Source: Grammothele lineata (lineage: Eukaryota > Basidiomycota > Agaricomycetes > Polyporales > Polyporaceae). Taken from it: a DNA stretch of 43,445 nt. The stretch covers positions 1 through 43,445 of the forward strand of contig NDFF03000204.1 in NCBI GenBank assembly GCA_002150815.3. The letters are read 5' to 3'. Below are positions 21,987 through 32,501 of the stretch, in pieces. How positions within the stretch are numbered: position 1 is the first letter of the stretch; every line of letters begins with the position of its first letter. The notes beneath the pieces are model-generated. The model saw only the letters and a list, made by a program, of their open reading frames with translations, had not been told where the DNA came from and made no database searches. The position numbers were made by a program, and so were the translations under genes.

Positions 21987-22524
21987 CACTTGATAGAAGG
22001 CCCTATAGGGTGCTGCAGTCACACCCTTGTTGCTTTATGATAGTAATGTGCATTCAGCACTTAACACTAATGTACTTCAGAGCGTGCCTCAATGTCACAA
22101 CTACTATAATTTAGTGACTATTGGACTTAGGGATGAGGTAAAGGTCTATACAGTCATCATTTCAATGCTATACATAGATGGGGTAAGCTCCCCTTCCCTC
22201 AGATGTTGACTTGATGATGGATGGCTTCAATGACTTTTGTATGACGCATTTAAGCACTCTGTGCAGGCCAAGGGTGAGCTCTAGCACCGTGCAGGCTAAA
22301 GAAGTCACGTGCTGAAATGTGAGCGCTAACACTCAACCCTAACCCTGTGTAATTTCAATCTCCGCTCTAATGAGTAACTAAATCTTGTAGTGGGATCAGT
22401 GGCTGTGCTTACCAGCACCTTTCTGAGTTCAGGCTGAGTCTGAAGCGGGTGACACTAAGCATGTCGCGAATGGCATGGATGGCACACCTATAAAAAATGA
22501 TTATTCGTTCCTCATTAATCGTAA

Positions 22525-23461
22525 TTAAACTGCTTTAATGCGCTTCGCATGGTGGATGGGATCTGAGTGAGAATATTTTCCTAAGTACGTGTGTGGGGTT
22601 GGGGGGAGGTATTAAATGCGAGATCAACCAGGGCAATCATGCCTTCCATGAGGAAGTCACATCCCTTGCGACTGGCCTTGCCTAGGACGCTGAAGACTAC
22701 ACCAAGAAACATCACCACTTGGGCGATGATGTGATCACTACTGACAGGTATGTCATAGTGATGGCCTAAGTCAGCATTAGCGAACATTGCGCCACAAACA
22801 TTAAGCTACACTTACTGCTATCAACTTCCAAGGGATCAGCAGTAGGCTCTTTGGGACAGAGATGTCACAGTTCAATTGCTCAAGTGCGTGCATTATTCAG
22901 ATAGGCGCGTACTTGATCCTTTCTTCTGTCCAAAAATGGGGTCGACCGTGTAATTCACCCAAGTATGCCATAAATTCAAGGTAAGTTGCCTTCAACCTGA
23001 GCCAACTCTACGCTCGTCAGGGACACCAAAATCTGTTTGAACTCTCGAAGGTGGGACTCAATAGCCGTAAGCTTCTCGTGACAGCGCACTGTGGCCACAT
23101 GTACCTCACGCCTGTCTCGTGAAGATTTGGTGGATCGGATCTTAGATATCCCTTCCATAACCGTGGTGCAGAGAGAGGGTGTAGGAGCACCAAGGATCAG
23201 CCTGACAGACTTGGTAAAGGTATCTTACTGAAGAACCGTAGATACAAATAAAAGGTCAGATTGTTCCTCCAAGGAGGATGGTGTGTCCTCTGCAGTGGGC
23301 ATGGGCATATCCGTCACGGCGGGTATGGGAGAATCCTCTAAGGTCTGTTGGTGGCGATACAATTTTGGCTTGGTAGCCCATGGCTTGCCTTTGCTCAGTG
23401 TGGGGAATTCTTTACGACATTGCTCACATGTACACCAATATACACGCTGTCGACATGGCAT
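22525..23461 (-). pseudogene. Plavaka-like transposase relic, N-terminal part
   Basis: The minus-strand frame from 23461 has an N-terminal C-x-C-x2-C...H zinc-binding stretch (WCTCEQCRKEF...KLYRHQ), usual at the start of these transposases, then an acidic Pro-rich linker, an in-frame TAA near 23228, a helical region (HEKLTAIESHLREFKQ), and after a probable 50 bp intron (GTAAGT...CTTAG) a segment DHIIAQVVMFLGVVFSVLGKAS. The final stretch QIPSTMRSALKQF (with a TAG just before it) matches the segment that normally leads into the catalytic region. At that point helentron-like copy F begins. Beyond F the sequence resumes in the C-terminal domain and in another frame, so several hundred residues are missing. 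The true start may lie upstream of 23461. Confidence 0.6.
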
Positions 23462-23639
23462 CCCATCTTACTCCCATGTTGGCATAAGAGAAGTACCACA
23501 ATGAAAGACAAATAAACAAATTAAATCAATGGCATCAGTTGACAGGGGGAAGCAACTTACAGGACATACAAACTGAGCTGCGAGTAGTCTTAGATGTGTT
23601 GGGGGGAAGGGGCTCTCGGGAGGGTGTGATAGGGGCTAA
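23462..23639. other. Spacer upstream of the transposase relic
   Basis: Short non-coding stretch that may include the promoter of the minus-strand transposase. Nothing specific is visible. Confidence 0.3.
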
Positions 23640-24215
23640 ACTTTAGAGCAATCAGATGTACTCACACTTTGTCTTAAGGCACATGAGGAAGGGGTTTGAC
23701 AGCACTAGCTGCACACCAGGATGGATGCGTGACGGAATGGATGTGTTGTGGGTGACGAGAGGATGTATGAGAGTGGGAAAATTTAGGCGTGCTCGCGTAG
23801 AACAAGCAGATCTAATCGCGCTTTGTCTCAGAGAAAATGAGGGATCAAGGTGGGACTGTTGAATGTGCGCCAGGACAGATGCGTAGAGGGGTGGAGGCAC
23901 AATGATAGACAGAAGAGACTTGTTGGGCATAGCTACGCAGAGCAAGCGGATGTAATCGCGCTTTATTTCAAAACAAATGGGGGACCAAGCTTAAGCCATT
24001 AAACACATGCCAAGATGACACATTACGGGAGGGGCGAGAGTGTGCTGAAGAGACAGTACACACTCACACAGTGTGCCAGGCGGGAATTGTGCTAGAATGG
24101 ACGTGATGTGCAACACACGAGGGGATATGGCAGAGGTAGTTAGGAGCAGTCTCTAAAAGCAAGCAGATATAATTGCACTTTGTCTCAAGGCAGGAGTAGG
24201 GGAGATCTGGGAGTG
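23640..24215. repeat. Degenerate tandem repeat, four units
   Basis: The block GAGCAAGCAGAT.TAATCGC followed by CTTTGTCTCA recurs at about 23645, 23802, 23940 and 24157, with spacings of roughly 157, 138 and 217 bp. Between blocks, partly similar words recur (GCCAGGA..GATGCGT, GAGGGATCAAGG). Units differ by many substitutions. No coding potential shared by the units was recognised. Confidence 0.6.
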
Positions 24216-24224
24216 TGGCACGCA

Positions 24225-25830
24225 TTACAATTTATGAGGAACGAATAATCATTTTTTATGGGTGAGCCATCCTTGCCATTCGCGTTACCCTTAGTGTGAA
24301 ACTGCTTCAAACCCAGAAAGGCGCCAGTAAGCACAGCCACTGATGACAATATCAAAGTTACTTACTATTTAGAGCGGAGATTGAAAATCCATAGGGTTAG
24401 GGTTTCTCAACATTTTGGCGCGCATGCAAAGTCACATGCCTTTCTCACTTGGCTTCAGTGCTTATTTTGCGTCATCCAAGTGCACTTGGTGCCATCCACC
24501 CCTTATACACTATAACACCTAGGGGGCTTCAACTACAACTTGTTATACACTTTAAATGACCCCTATATGCATCAACACCATGTCAATAAGTGCACTGGCA
24601 GTGGCTGTATAGCACTTCACCCTGTAAGCGCCCTTGCTGTAGTGCACCAATGGGCACCATACCAGCGCCTATCTGCGTCATCCAAAAGTTCTGTGTGCCA
24701 TCCACCCCTAAGGCATTGTCATAGTATGGGGCACCATGTTGGCCTCTAATAAGCCTTTCAAATGACCTCTATATGCATCAACACCAGGTGAATAACTTCA
24801 CTTGTTATAATGCTACAGCATTTAGCTTAGTAGCACCCTACCAAACTGCATGCTGGTGAGCGCTTTGAGGCCATGTGCTAAGTTGGTGCTAGTGGTTACC
24901 ATATTGGGAAAACCTCCGGGACCCGGAGATTTGCTCAATATAGCAATCATAAAAACCAACTTATCACATGGCCCTTGTAGTGGTGCAAGCGCTCAAAGGT
25001 CATCCAAGTCCATCTAGAGCCATCCAGCCCATAAATGGTGCAATTCTCATGCAAATTGGGCGCTCAAAATGGGCGTGGGATTGCACAGCCTCTAGCTTAC
25101 TAATGCAACTTGAATCATGTGATTTGGTTAAGATTTGGCTGAGATATCAACATTTGAGCTTTCAGGATGGCTGTTTTTGCGCTTATTGAGCGCTTTTTTA
25201 AAAACTCAGCCAAACTCAGATGCCCAAATCAATCAGGCTGTATCTCTTCAACAACTCAAGCAAAGTGGGACATATTATATATCACCAGAAAGCTATAGAT
25301 GAGGAGAATGCAATGGTATATGTTGCAGTGCCTTATACGGTCTGTATAATACTCAATGAAGGCAACAAGTTGAACACATATGTTAATGAAGCAGTTGATG
25401 TTGTATAGAAGCTAAAGCACTATGCAATCAACTGAGAGGTTAGAATATAAGTAATTCACTGCTCCATGCATGACTGGGTATGCTATATGCTCTACAAAGT
25501 AGCTGCCATCTAATATGCACTATGCAATGATATATTACATGTTTGACAGTTGTTAGCAGCAAACTGCATGCAAAGTAAATGCAATAGGCTGAATCTGTAT
25601 ATAAGAGATAATAGTGGAGGGGTAGGTCAGTGCAGTAAGTAATGATGTAGGGCAAGGGCACTTAAGTAAGCTTATAAGCAGCTAAATACATAATATAGAG
25701 TAAAGCCCTGCTCAATGAGGCTTTCTAATGGTTCTAGATAAGTAATACAACATGCTATACATCATAAGCATTGATAGCATGTATACTAACACTATATGGG
25801 GTGGCTTTTATATGTTCAGTCTCAGAGGTG
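24225..25830 (+). mobile_element. Helentron-like copy B, main part (3' end at 27950-28110)
   Basis: Starts TTACAATTTATGAGGAACG and follows copy D closely, except for a missing block around its hairpin. At 25830 it is interrupted between GAGGTG and TAAGTGAG by complete copy C; its last 161 bp resume at 27950 and end at 28110. The reconstructed length is ~1.77 kb. The uninterrupted version of the junction (GAGGTGTAAGTG) is seen in copy D at 37515-37526, so the insertion was clean, with no duplicated target. Confidence 0.7.
24866..24978. repeat. Internal long hairpin of copy B
   Basis: Arms of ~55 bp: the left arm runs from GAGGCCATGTGCTAAGTTGG to CTCCGGG, and the right arm is its complement from CCCGGAG to CAACTTATCACATGGCCC, with a one-base centre. 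About four in five positions pair. The sequence is unrelated to the hairpins of copies A2/D and C, although it sits before the same downstream segment (TCATCCAAGT...CCATCCAGCCC). Confidence 0.65.
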
Positions 25831-27949
25831 TTACGATTTATGAGGAACGAATAATCGTTTTTTATGGGCGAGCCATCCCTGCCATCCGCGTTACCCTTAG
25901 TGTGAAACCGCTTTAGACTCAGAAAGGTGCCAGTAAGCACAGCCACTGATGGCAATACAAAAGTTACTTACTATTTGGTGCGGAGATTGAAAATTCATGG
26001 GGTTAGGGTTTCTCAACATTTTGGCGCGCACACAAAGTCACGTGCCTTTCTCACTTGGCTTCAGCGCTTACTTTGCGTCATCTGAATGCACCTGCTGCCA
26101 TCCACCCCTTATACACTACCGCATGCAGGGGGAGTTGACTACAACTTATTATACACTTCAAATGACTCCTATATACATCAACACCATGTTAATAACAGCA
26201 CTGGTAATGGCTGCATAGCACTTCACCCTGTAAGCGCCCTTGCTGTAATGCACCAATGGGCGCTATACTAGCGCTTATCTGCGTCATCCAAAAGTACTTG
26301 GTGCCATCCATCCTCAAGGCATTCCCATAGCATGGGGGACTAAGCTGGCCTCTAATAAGCACTTCAAATGACCTCTGTATGCATCAACACCAGGTCAATA
26401 ACTGCACTTGTTATAGTGTTACAGCATTTGACCTAGTAGTGCCCTGCTAAACTGCATGCACGTATATATTCTATGCTCTATGCTTGGTACTGTAAATGAG
26501 ACCACTGTAGTGCTCTACTAGCATATAGGCATAGCTGAATGTGACCTGTAGCACTTTGAATCATGTCAATCAAGCAAGTATTAAGGGAGATATAAGCAGA
26601 ACAAGTTTGCAACACACTGTATGTACTAATTAAGTGTGTAATTTAGTTGCTGATGCATCAATGCAGGCCAAATATGGTAAGTAATTATAAAGCAACCATA
26701 TCAGACTAATAGGGGCTATCTAGAGCTCCATAACACCACTTGGATCATGTCATTATCTTCAAAACTGAAGGAGATACAGCCAAAACACTCATTTGAATAC
26801 AATCAAGGTAAACCACTAGTAATAAAGCGTTTAAATGCGCATTTTCGGCGTCTATTTTCTGCCTATATCGAGCGTGGATCTCCTGTAACGGGAGATGGGC
26901 TCCCGATATAGGCAGAAAATAGACGCCCAAAAGTTATATAAGCGCTAGAAGGTCATCCAAGTGCATCTAGTGCCATCCAGCCCATAAATGACGCAGTTTT
27001 GATGCAAATCGGGCGCTTAAAATGGGTGTGGGATCGCACAGCCTCTAGCTTCCTAATACAATTTGAATCATGTGATTTGGTTAAGATTTGGTTGAGATAT
27101 CAACATCTGAGCTCTCAGGATGGCTGTTTTTGCGCTTTTTGAGCACTTTTTTTTCAAACTCAGCCAAACTCAGATGCCCAAATCAATCAGGCTGTATCTC
27201 TCCAAAAACTCAACCAAAGTGGGACATATTATATATCACCAGAAAGCTACAGATGAGGAGAATGCAACGGTGTATATTGCAATTCTTGATATGGCTTATA
27301 TAATACGCAATGAAGGCAACAAGTTGAACACATATGTTGGTGAAGCAGTTGATGTTGTATAGAAGCTAAGGCACTATGCAACCAATTGAGAGGTTAGAAT
27401 ATGAGTAATTCACTGCTCCATGCAGGGGTGGGTATGCTATGTACTCTACAAAGTAGCTGCCATCCAATATGCACTATGCAATGGTGTGCTATGTGTTTGA
27501 CATTTGTTAGCAGCAAACTACACATAAAGTGAATGTAATAGGCTAAATCTGTGTGCAAGAGACAATAGTGGAGGGGTAAGCCAGTGCAGTAAGTCATGAT
27601 GTAGGGCAAGGGCACTTAAGTAAGCTCATAAGCAGCCAAATATATGATATAGAGTAAAGCCCTGCTTGATGAGGTTTTTTAATGGTTCTAGGTAAGTAAT
27701 AATGAGAGTCAATACACCATCATAAGTATTGATAGCATGTATACTAACACTACATGGGGTGGCTTTTATATGTTCAGTTTCAGAGGTGTAAGTGAGTGTG
27801 TCATATATTTAAGAGAGCAGAAAGGAACTACAATAGTTGACTCATTCTATATAAATTTGCATGAGCAGTATACAGTAAAGTAAATATCAGCTAAATAACT
27901 TCTGTTCCTCATAAATCATGCTTGCCAGCCATGGCCCTCTCCCACCAAG
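25831..27949 (+). mobile_element. Helentron-like copy C, complete, nested in copy B
   Basis: 2119 bp, from TTACGATTTATGAGGAACG to CTCTCCCACCAAG. The 16 bp motif ACGATTTATGAGGAAC at the 5' end recurs inverted ~30 bases from the 3' end (GTTCCTCATAAATCAT..). This is the asymmetric inverted-repeat layout described for Helitron2/helentron elements. The host sequence is copy B with no target duplication. No ORF with Rep or helicase motifs, so non-autonomous. It lacks canonical Helitron TC and CTRR ends. Confidence 0.7.
26847..26927. repeat. Internal long hairpin of copy C
   Basis: Perfect 24 bp outer arms, GGCGTCTATTTTCTGCCTAT plus ATCG (26847-26870) and its complement (26904-26927), with an inner ATCTCC/GGAGAT stem. 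It occupies the place where copies A2 and D carry an unrelated ~50 bp arm hairpin. Confidence 0.9.
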
Positions 27950-28110
27950 TAAGTGAGTGTGTCATATATTTAAAAAAGCAGACAGGAACCACAATAGTTG
28001 ACTCATTCTATATAAATTTGTATGAGCAGTATACAGTAAATTGTATATTTGCTAAATAACTTCTGTTCCTCATAAATTGTGCTTGCCAGCCATGGCCCTC
28101 TCCCACCAAG
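27950..28110 (+). mobile_element. 3' end of helentron-like copy B
   Basis: 161 bp nearly identical to the last 161 bp of copy C (27789-27949). The tandem look is a by-product of C having inserted exactly 161 bp before the end of B. It ends CTCTCCCACCAAG. Confidence 0.75.
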
Positions 28111-28204
28111 TATTAGAAGAACGCGTCCATAGGAGCGAGCATGTACAGAACAGGCAACACATGCGTAAGTAATATGAAAGAGGATATTCGCAACTATGCT
28201 TACA

Positions 28205-28308
28205 GGAGCTTCTAAAGCAATATAACCTGAGGCAATGAGAGGCAAGCTGGTATAACCAGGCACTGTCCTCTGAACTGGTTGACGTTGACAAGATATGAGG
28301 TAGACCAC
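28205..28308 (-). other. Exon-like fragment, unrecognised
   Basis: The minus-strand frame VYLISCQRQPVQRTVPGYTS...SGYIALEAP ends at a consensus donor GTAAGC (28199-28204). The stretch reads like protein, but I cannot name it and found no neighbouring exon with confidence. It lies ~90 bp from the end of copy B, so the gene may have been cut by that insertion. Confidence 0.3.
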
Positions 28309-28797
28309 TGACGTCGCTGTTCAGGCACTGTAAAACAAATACATTAGAAATAATTACACACATGAAGCATGAAGTACCTTTCAAGTTACAGACGCGCTAT
28401 TTGAGAGTGTTGACAGAGAAAGGAAGCGTGAGGGGGAGTACGTGCTGTTTGGGGTGCATTTTGGATGTCCAAGTCTAGAAGTCTTGGTACCAAGCGCTCA
28501 AGCCTCAGGGCGTGATTGCAGTGAGCACCCACCATATGTCATCAGACTGCTTGTTCTTGTTTGTCACCACAGTGCCAATCTTGTGTGCAGGTGACTGCTT
28601 TTCCCTTGTCCTCGCCCCTGCTTTTGTTGTTCACCTCCTGGCCTTGTACTCTCGCATCGCTCTCCGCCCCACCTCACTTCAACATGGCTCCGGTTTTGTG
28701 TCTGCTGCACCCAGGTAAGCTGTAATTATCTCCTGAAATCGTTCATCCCCTTATAATGACTTTTAGAACAGCATTCAACCTCATTGGGTGACAAACT

Positions 28798-29100
28798 CTA
28801 AAAGTGTGTGGTTTTTTTTACCCACACTGAGTACAACAGATCCAGAGATCCTTTCAGTTCTTGAAGGGTCGGTGTAAGTTCTTGCATACTGCCATTATGA
28901 CATAGTCTCACCGAACGACACCTCAGTTTCGCATCCACAATATCACCCAAGTATGGCCTCGTCTCCACGTCCAAAAGTGCGCGGTAACACCCGTACTCAG
29001 TCCCCACATTGCCCCATCCGAATGCCGTAGGAGTGTGCGCATCCATGTGCATAGGGGAATATCTATGGTGAGTCAACCGTATACAACCATTGTCGAACAC
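28798..29100 (-). CDS. Small unrecognised ORF
   Basis: 100 codons starting MFDNGCIRLTHHRYSPMHMD and ending ...LDLLYSVWVKKTTHF. Composition is protein-like (mixed charged and hydrophobic residues), there are no stops, and no known motif. It could be one exon of a larger minus-strand gene downstream of the WD40 relic. A second frame at 29431-29668 (coiled-coil-like, AAQAELATWKCRYEEVIAET) could belong with it, but I cannot connect them by convincing splice sites. Confidence 0.35.
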   Translation of the reverse strand: MFDNGCIRLTHHRYSPMHMDAHTPTAFGWGNVGTEYGCYRALLDVETRPYLGDIVDAKLRCRSVRLCHNGSMQELTPTLQELKGSLDLLYSVWVKKTTHF

Positions 29101-29668
29101 ACATACTTAGCGCATTAGCAGTTTTACCAGCCTCATCGTACCTGATGATGTTAGTACTACTATGTGCTCAAGCGCTACAATATAAGCCGGATGGGAGATT
29201 GTTGTGAGTGTCGCTGTATAGTACAGGTTAAATGCGATGCTTACTCAGCTGAACCAGGTTGAGCTTCTATTTATCTATATTACTCTCGCTGTCGATGTTG
29301 CGCTGTTGTTTCTCCTTGCCTTGTCGTGTAGATGTAGTGTAATGATTTGTGATCTACATTATGGGTGTTATAAAAAGATTACATCTGCATCTTTCAACTC
29401 AGACTGTGCCTCCTCCGTTGTACCCACACCTTAAGGAGTATACTCCATTGCTAACTTGTCATGCTCCCTTCTTAGCGTCTCAGCTATAACCTCCTCATAC
29501 CGACACTTCCATGTGGCCAGTTCAGCCTGCGCAGCATGTAAGGCATCATCGGGTACACACTCTCCCATAAGTTCATATGTCGCGTTGAGTACGGGGTCCT
29601 GGTTCCTATGTGTCATATTTCTAAGGTGCTTGATCCATACGCCCAGATTCACCTCCAGAAATGTGAGA

Positions 29669-30257
29669 CTACTGTGATGGGACAAAGGGATCGCTACGCA
29701 CATTAGCTGACAAGCTCTGCCAAAGGAATGCTGCAGCTGGGATGATCAATATGAGATGGATCGCCCATTGAACGAGTGCTCTGCAAGATATTTTAGCTGA
29801 TGATTTGAATGGGCTAGTTGATCCTTTCTCCCCATGCCAGAGGCTGATCGTCCCTGGTTCATAGGACGACGATGAACCGCATGCAATAATAGTGTGGTCA
29901 TCATGGTCAAAAGCCTGATATTGACAAAGTAAGGATTTATAGGATGAGCTAGAAGAGGGCTGTTGATCATACCACCACAGTCTGTACCAGCCCTATCTGT
30001 TTCTGATGGAGAACATTGAGTGGAGCACCAGTCTTGCGGTCAAAGACGTACACTACCCCATGGTCACTACCACCGACCACGGTCTTTGACTTGTCTGTGA
30101 ACACAACCTGGCGAGGAAGATGTCAGTTAGGTTTTCCGGTAGCGAACGTTTGGACAAATTTGTCCTTGGTTAGATCCCACAAATCATACCTGCTCCGGAT
30201 GTTGTCGAGCACAGCCATCTGAAACTTAGTATCTACGGAGATATGCCCGCTGAACAT
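29669..30257 (-). pseudogene. WD40-repeat protein with C-terminal membrane anchor, C-terminal part
   Basis: Exon 29973-30257 encodes at least two beta-propeller blades: MFSGHISVDTKFQMAVLDNI, RYDLWDLTKDKFVQTFATGK, then QVVFTDKSKTVVGGSDHGVV ending YVFDRKTGAPLNVL. A 58 bp intron (GTATGA...TATCAG, 29915-29972) joins in phase to DHDDHTIIACGSSSSYEPGT, ending ISLW. A single hydrophobic helix (VQWAIHLILIIPAAAFLW) precedes the stop at 29669-29671. Proteins of this type (WD40 propeller plus a tail anchor) recur in mushroom genomes near transposons; their role is unknown. One TGA (CGA expected) interrupts the first exon before HLPRQVVF, and the upstream frame is closed by another TGA, so only the C-terminal third remains readable. 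Confidence 0.65.
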
Positions 30258-31855
30258 TGAGTGGGTGCATCAAAACTCGTACCATAGATGTGATGCACTT
30301 GGATACACACAAACCTCCCACAAGATGACATGGCATCCAGATTACATGGTAGGCCCGATGAAGATGTTGGACAACTATCGCAGGCAGCATCCCGCTATGC
30401 ATAAGAAAAGCAGTTCAAAGGGGGTCCATTGGACCAGGGGCTAGAAGCTTAGTGTCCACAATGCTCCATGCCACAAATGGTATGATTCACTGACATCTAA
30501 GGAAAAGAGGTGGCTTGGAGTGACAAGCAAAGAGGTAGACCTAGCGGATTTCAAGGAGTATACAAGGCAGTATGGTACAAATGCGCTCCTCATAGAGATC
30601 TGACATTACTAGTGTATAGTACCAAGATCGCAATGTTGGGATCTTTTCTTTCCGTGGTCACTTACCGCGACAGTGTCAAGGGGGTGTAAGTGTAGCCAGC
30701 GCAAACAGCATGCGACCAATTATGACGCGTACTAGAGCATCACGGTGGGGACAGTGGCGGTCGACATGAGGCCGGCAGAGGGGAAGTCGAGTGTGACTGT
30801 GGTGGATGCCAAAGAAAATTCATGCAGGACACACAGAGGTGCAAGCAATCAGATGCGATCATTGGGGTCAGTGCGCATCGGTCAACAATGCGAGGCTGGA
30901 GGGTGGGCGGGCGTGGACGATAGATGCGAGCGTGCGAAGAGCAAGGGTTGTGCTCTGCTAAGTTCAACAACAGACATGCGCGCACTATCCTCACAGGCCT
31001 CACGAGTCCCTGTGATGCGAAGTCACATTGCAATGGTGGGCTTGGGTAAATGGAGTGAACGACCTGTGAGACATTAGGAGACAGCTCGATACCAGCAACT
31101 GTCTCGTGCGACCTTCTCATGTCACAGCCTCCTTAGTAGCCAGTGCGACCTTGAGGCACTCATGGTCCACATGTGCGACCGTGACGTGGCTTCAACAGTG
31201 GGGTGTGAGGTTTCCCAGCTCAACATGTGTCGCACGTAACCTAAGGTGTAGGACTTATAACAGATCACAGTAATAATCGTATTTGGGAGCTTCAGCGCGC
31301 AAGGGTGATGTACAGGTCTTGCTCGGAGAACCTCTCTCACAGGTGTGGTACTTTTCAATCCGCTCAGCGAGAGACCGCTGGGTGTCTATGAGCTGGGTGT
31401 GAAGCTTGGATACCAGGGGTGTGTTTAGTCAGTATGAAGCGAAGATTATCAGCGTATTAACAAGGTTACCACTGAGAGTATCGTGAAGTTCAGCGAGGTT
31501 GCTGCTTAGAGTGCAGCGAGGTACCCATCTTGTGGCTGTTCTGGACCTCATCACGGAGCCGGCTGTAGGTGTGGTCAAACATGAGACCACTCTTGCTGGG
31601 AATGCAAACATTATGTTAAAGCGAGAACCTCTTAGGGGCTTGCTGGAGCGCAGGAAACACAAGTACTGGACTCTGTGTTGAGCAGCTAAACTAATACATG
31701 CAGAAATATACTGTAACTCACCTGGACTCTGTATTGAGCAGCTAAGGAACGCAGCAACGCCAGAGTCCGGTGTAAGTGTCCAACGGACAAAATAACAACA
31801 AATATAGAGTAAAGGAAAGCAGAGAAAAGCAAAGAGTATAGTAAGCAAAGATAAA
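30258..31855. other. Unassigned sequence with one dispersed repeat
   Basis: Expected to contain the N-terminal part of the WD40 relic, but I could not follow its frame. 30890-31110 is copy 2 of the repeat at 18590-18815. Other ORFs here are short or overlap the repeat. No RNA gene seen before 31856. Confidence 0.4.
30890..31110. repeat. Dispersed repeat, copy 2 (partner at 18590-18815)
   Basis: Same orientation as copy 1. Shared blocks include GAGGCTGGAGG, AAGAGCAAGGGT, AGTCACATTG and GAGTGAACGACCTG. Divergence ~20%, largely transitions. Confidence 0.55.
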
Positions 31856-32060
31856 GGAGTGTGGTGCAGTGGTTAACTGCACCGGCTATCTAAGCGTGTA
31901 GAAGCGCAAGCTGACGTGCTGTGGGTTTGAATCCCATGGGGTACGTAAAGTGAAGCGCGCCCTACCTGGGGAATAAATCTGGGAAAAATCGGAGAATATT
32001 CTGAGGGTGAAAGTGAAGTAAGTTCTATCTTTTGGAAAGGAGAATAAACGTGAACTGGAA
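31856..32060 (+). mobile_element. tRNA-derived SINE-like element
   Basis: The head GGAGTGTGGTGCAGTGGTTA contains an RNA polymerase III box A (TGGTGCAGTGG, 31862-31872), and box B is GGTTTGAATCC (31924-31934). These are spaced as in tRNA-derived SINEs. The acceptor stem has no pairing partner after box B, and the sequence runs on through an unrelated body, so this is not a functional tRNA gene. The minus-strand translation across box B gives the familiar spurious WDSNPQH. The 3' boundary is uncertain; no tail or clear target duplication was found. Confidence 0.65.
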
Positions 32061-32501
32061 CTGAAAGAGCGTGAATTCACCAACTTCAACACATTACTGC
32101 CCATGCCACCCATCCCAACGTGTCCCCGCACTCGTGGACCGCGAGCTGCTTCGCACGTCATGCACATGTGTGTACAGGCTCATGTTCATGTGGGGAATCG
32201 CTGCAACGCTCGTGCAGACGTATCACTGTGAACCAGAACTGTCCTATAAAGTTGGCTGTATACAAATCAATTGAAGAATATTAAGAAGTACAGGTAAGAG
32301 AATCGCACGGACTACAAGTATGTACGAGTGTCATCATGTAGTGGTAGATGATAACCAGGCAGAGCGAACGCAAGTTGAGACCACAGCAACTAGGCAGAGC
32401 AAGCACAAAATGATACCACAACGAGAACATGTGCAAGTATATGAACCAAACAACTAGCAATTGAGAACGTCAGGACAGGAGAGGCACAATCACCATTGTA
32501 T

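Larger units (their letters stand above)
19943..22524 (-). mobile_element. Helentron-like element copy F, inserted in a transposase gene
   Basis: 3' terminus at 19943 (CTTGGGAGGAGTGGGCC on plus) and 5' terminus at 22524 (complement TTACGATTAATGAGGAACG). About 2.58 kb, longer than copies C and D because it belongs to a variant subfamily shared with A1 and F2, and because it carries a 269 bp internal duplication. The flanks are coding sequence of one transposase gene. No target duplication is visible. No encoded protein. Confidence 0.65.

Noticed and set aside
27789..28110. 161 bp tandem duplication
   Set aside because: Explained by copy C having inserted 161 bp before the end of copy B; not an independent duplication.
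29431..29668. Coiled-coil-like frame overlapping the end of the WD40 relic
   Set aside because: Could be an exon of a neighbouring gene, but no convincing donor or acceptor links it; mentioned only as a possibility.
31862..31935. Possible tRNA gene
   Set aside because: Boxes A and B are present, but the 5' acceptor strand has no complementary 3' strand after box B; fits a SINE head better.
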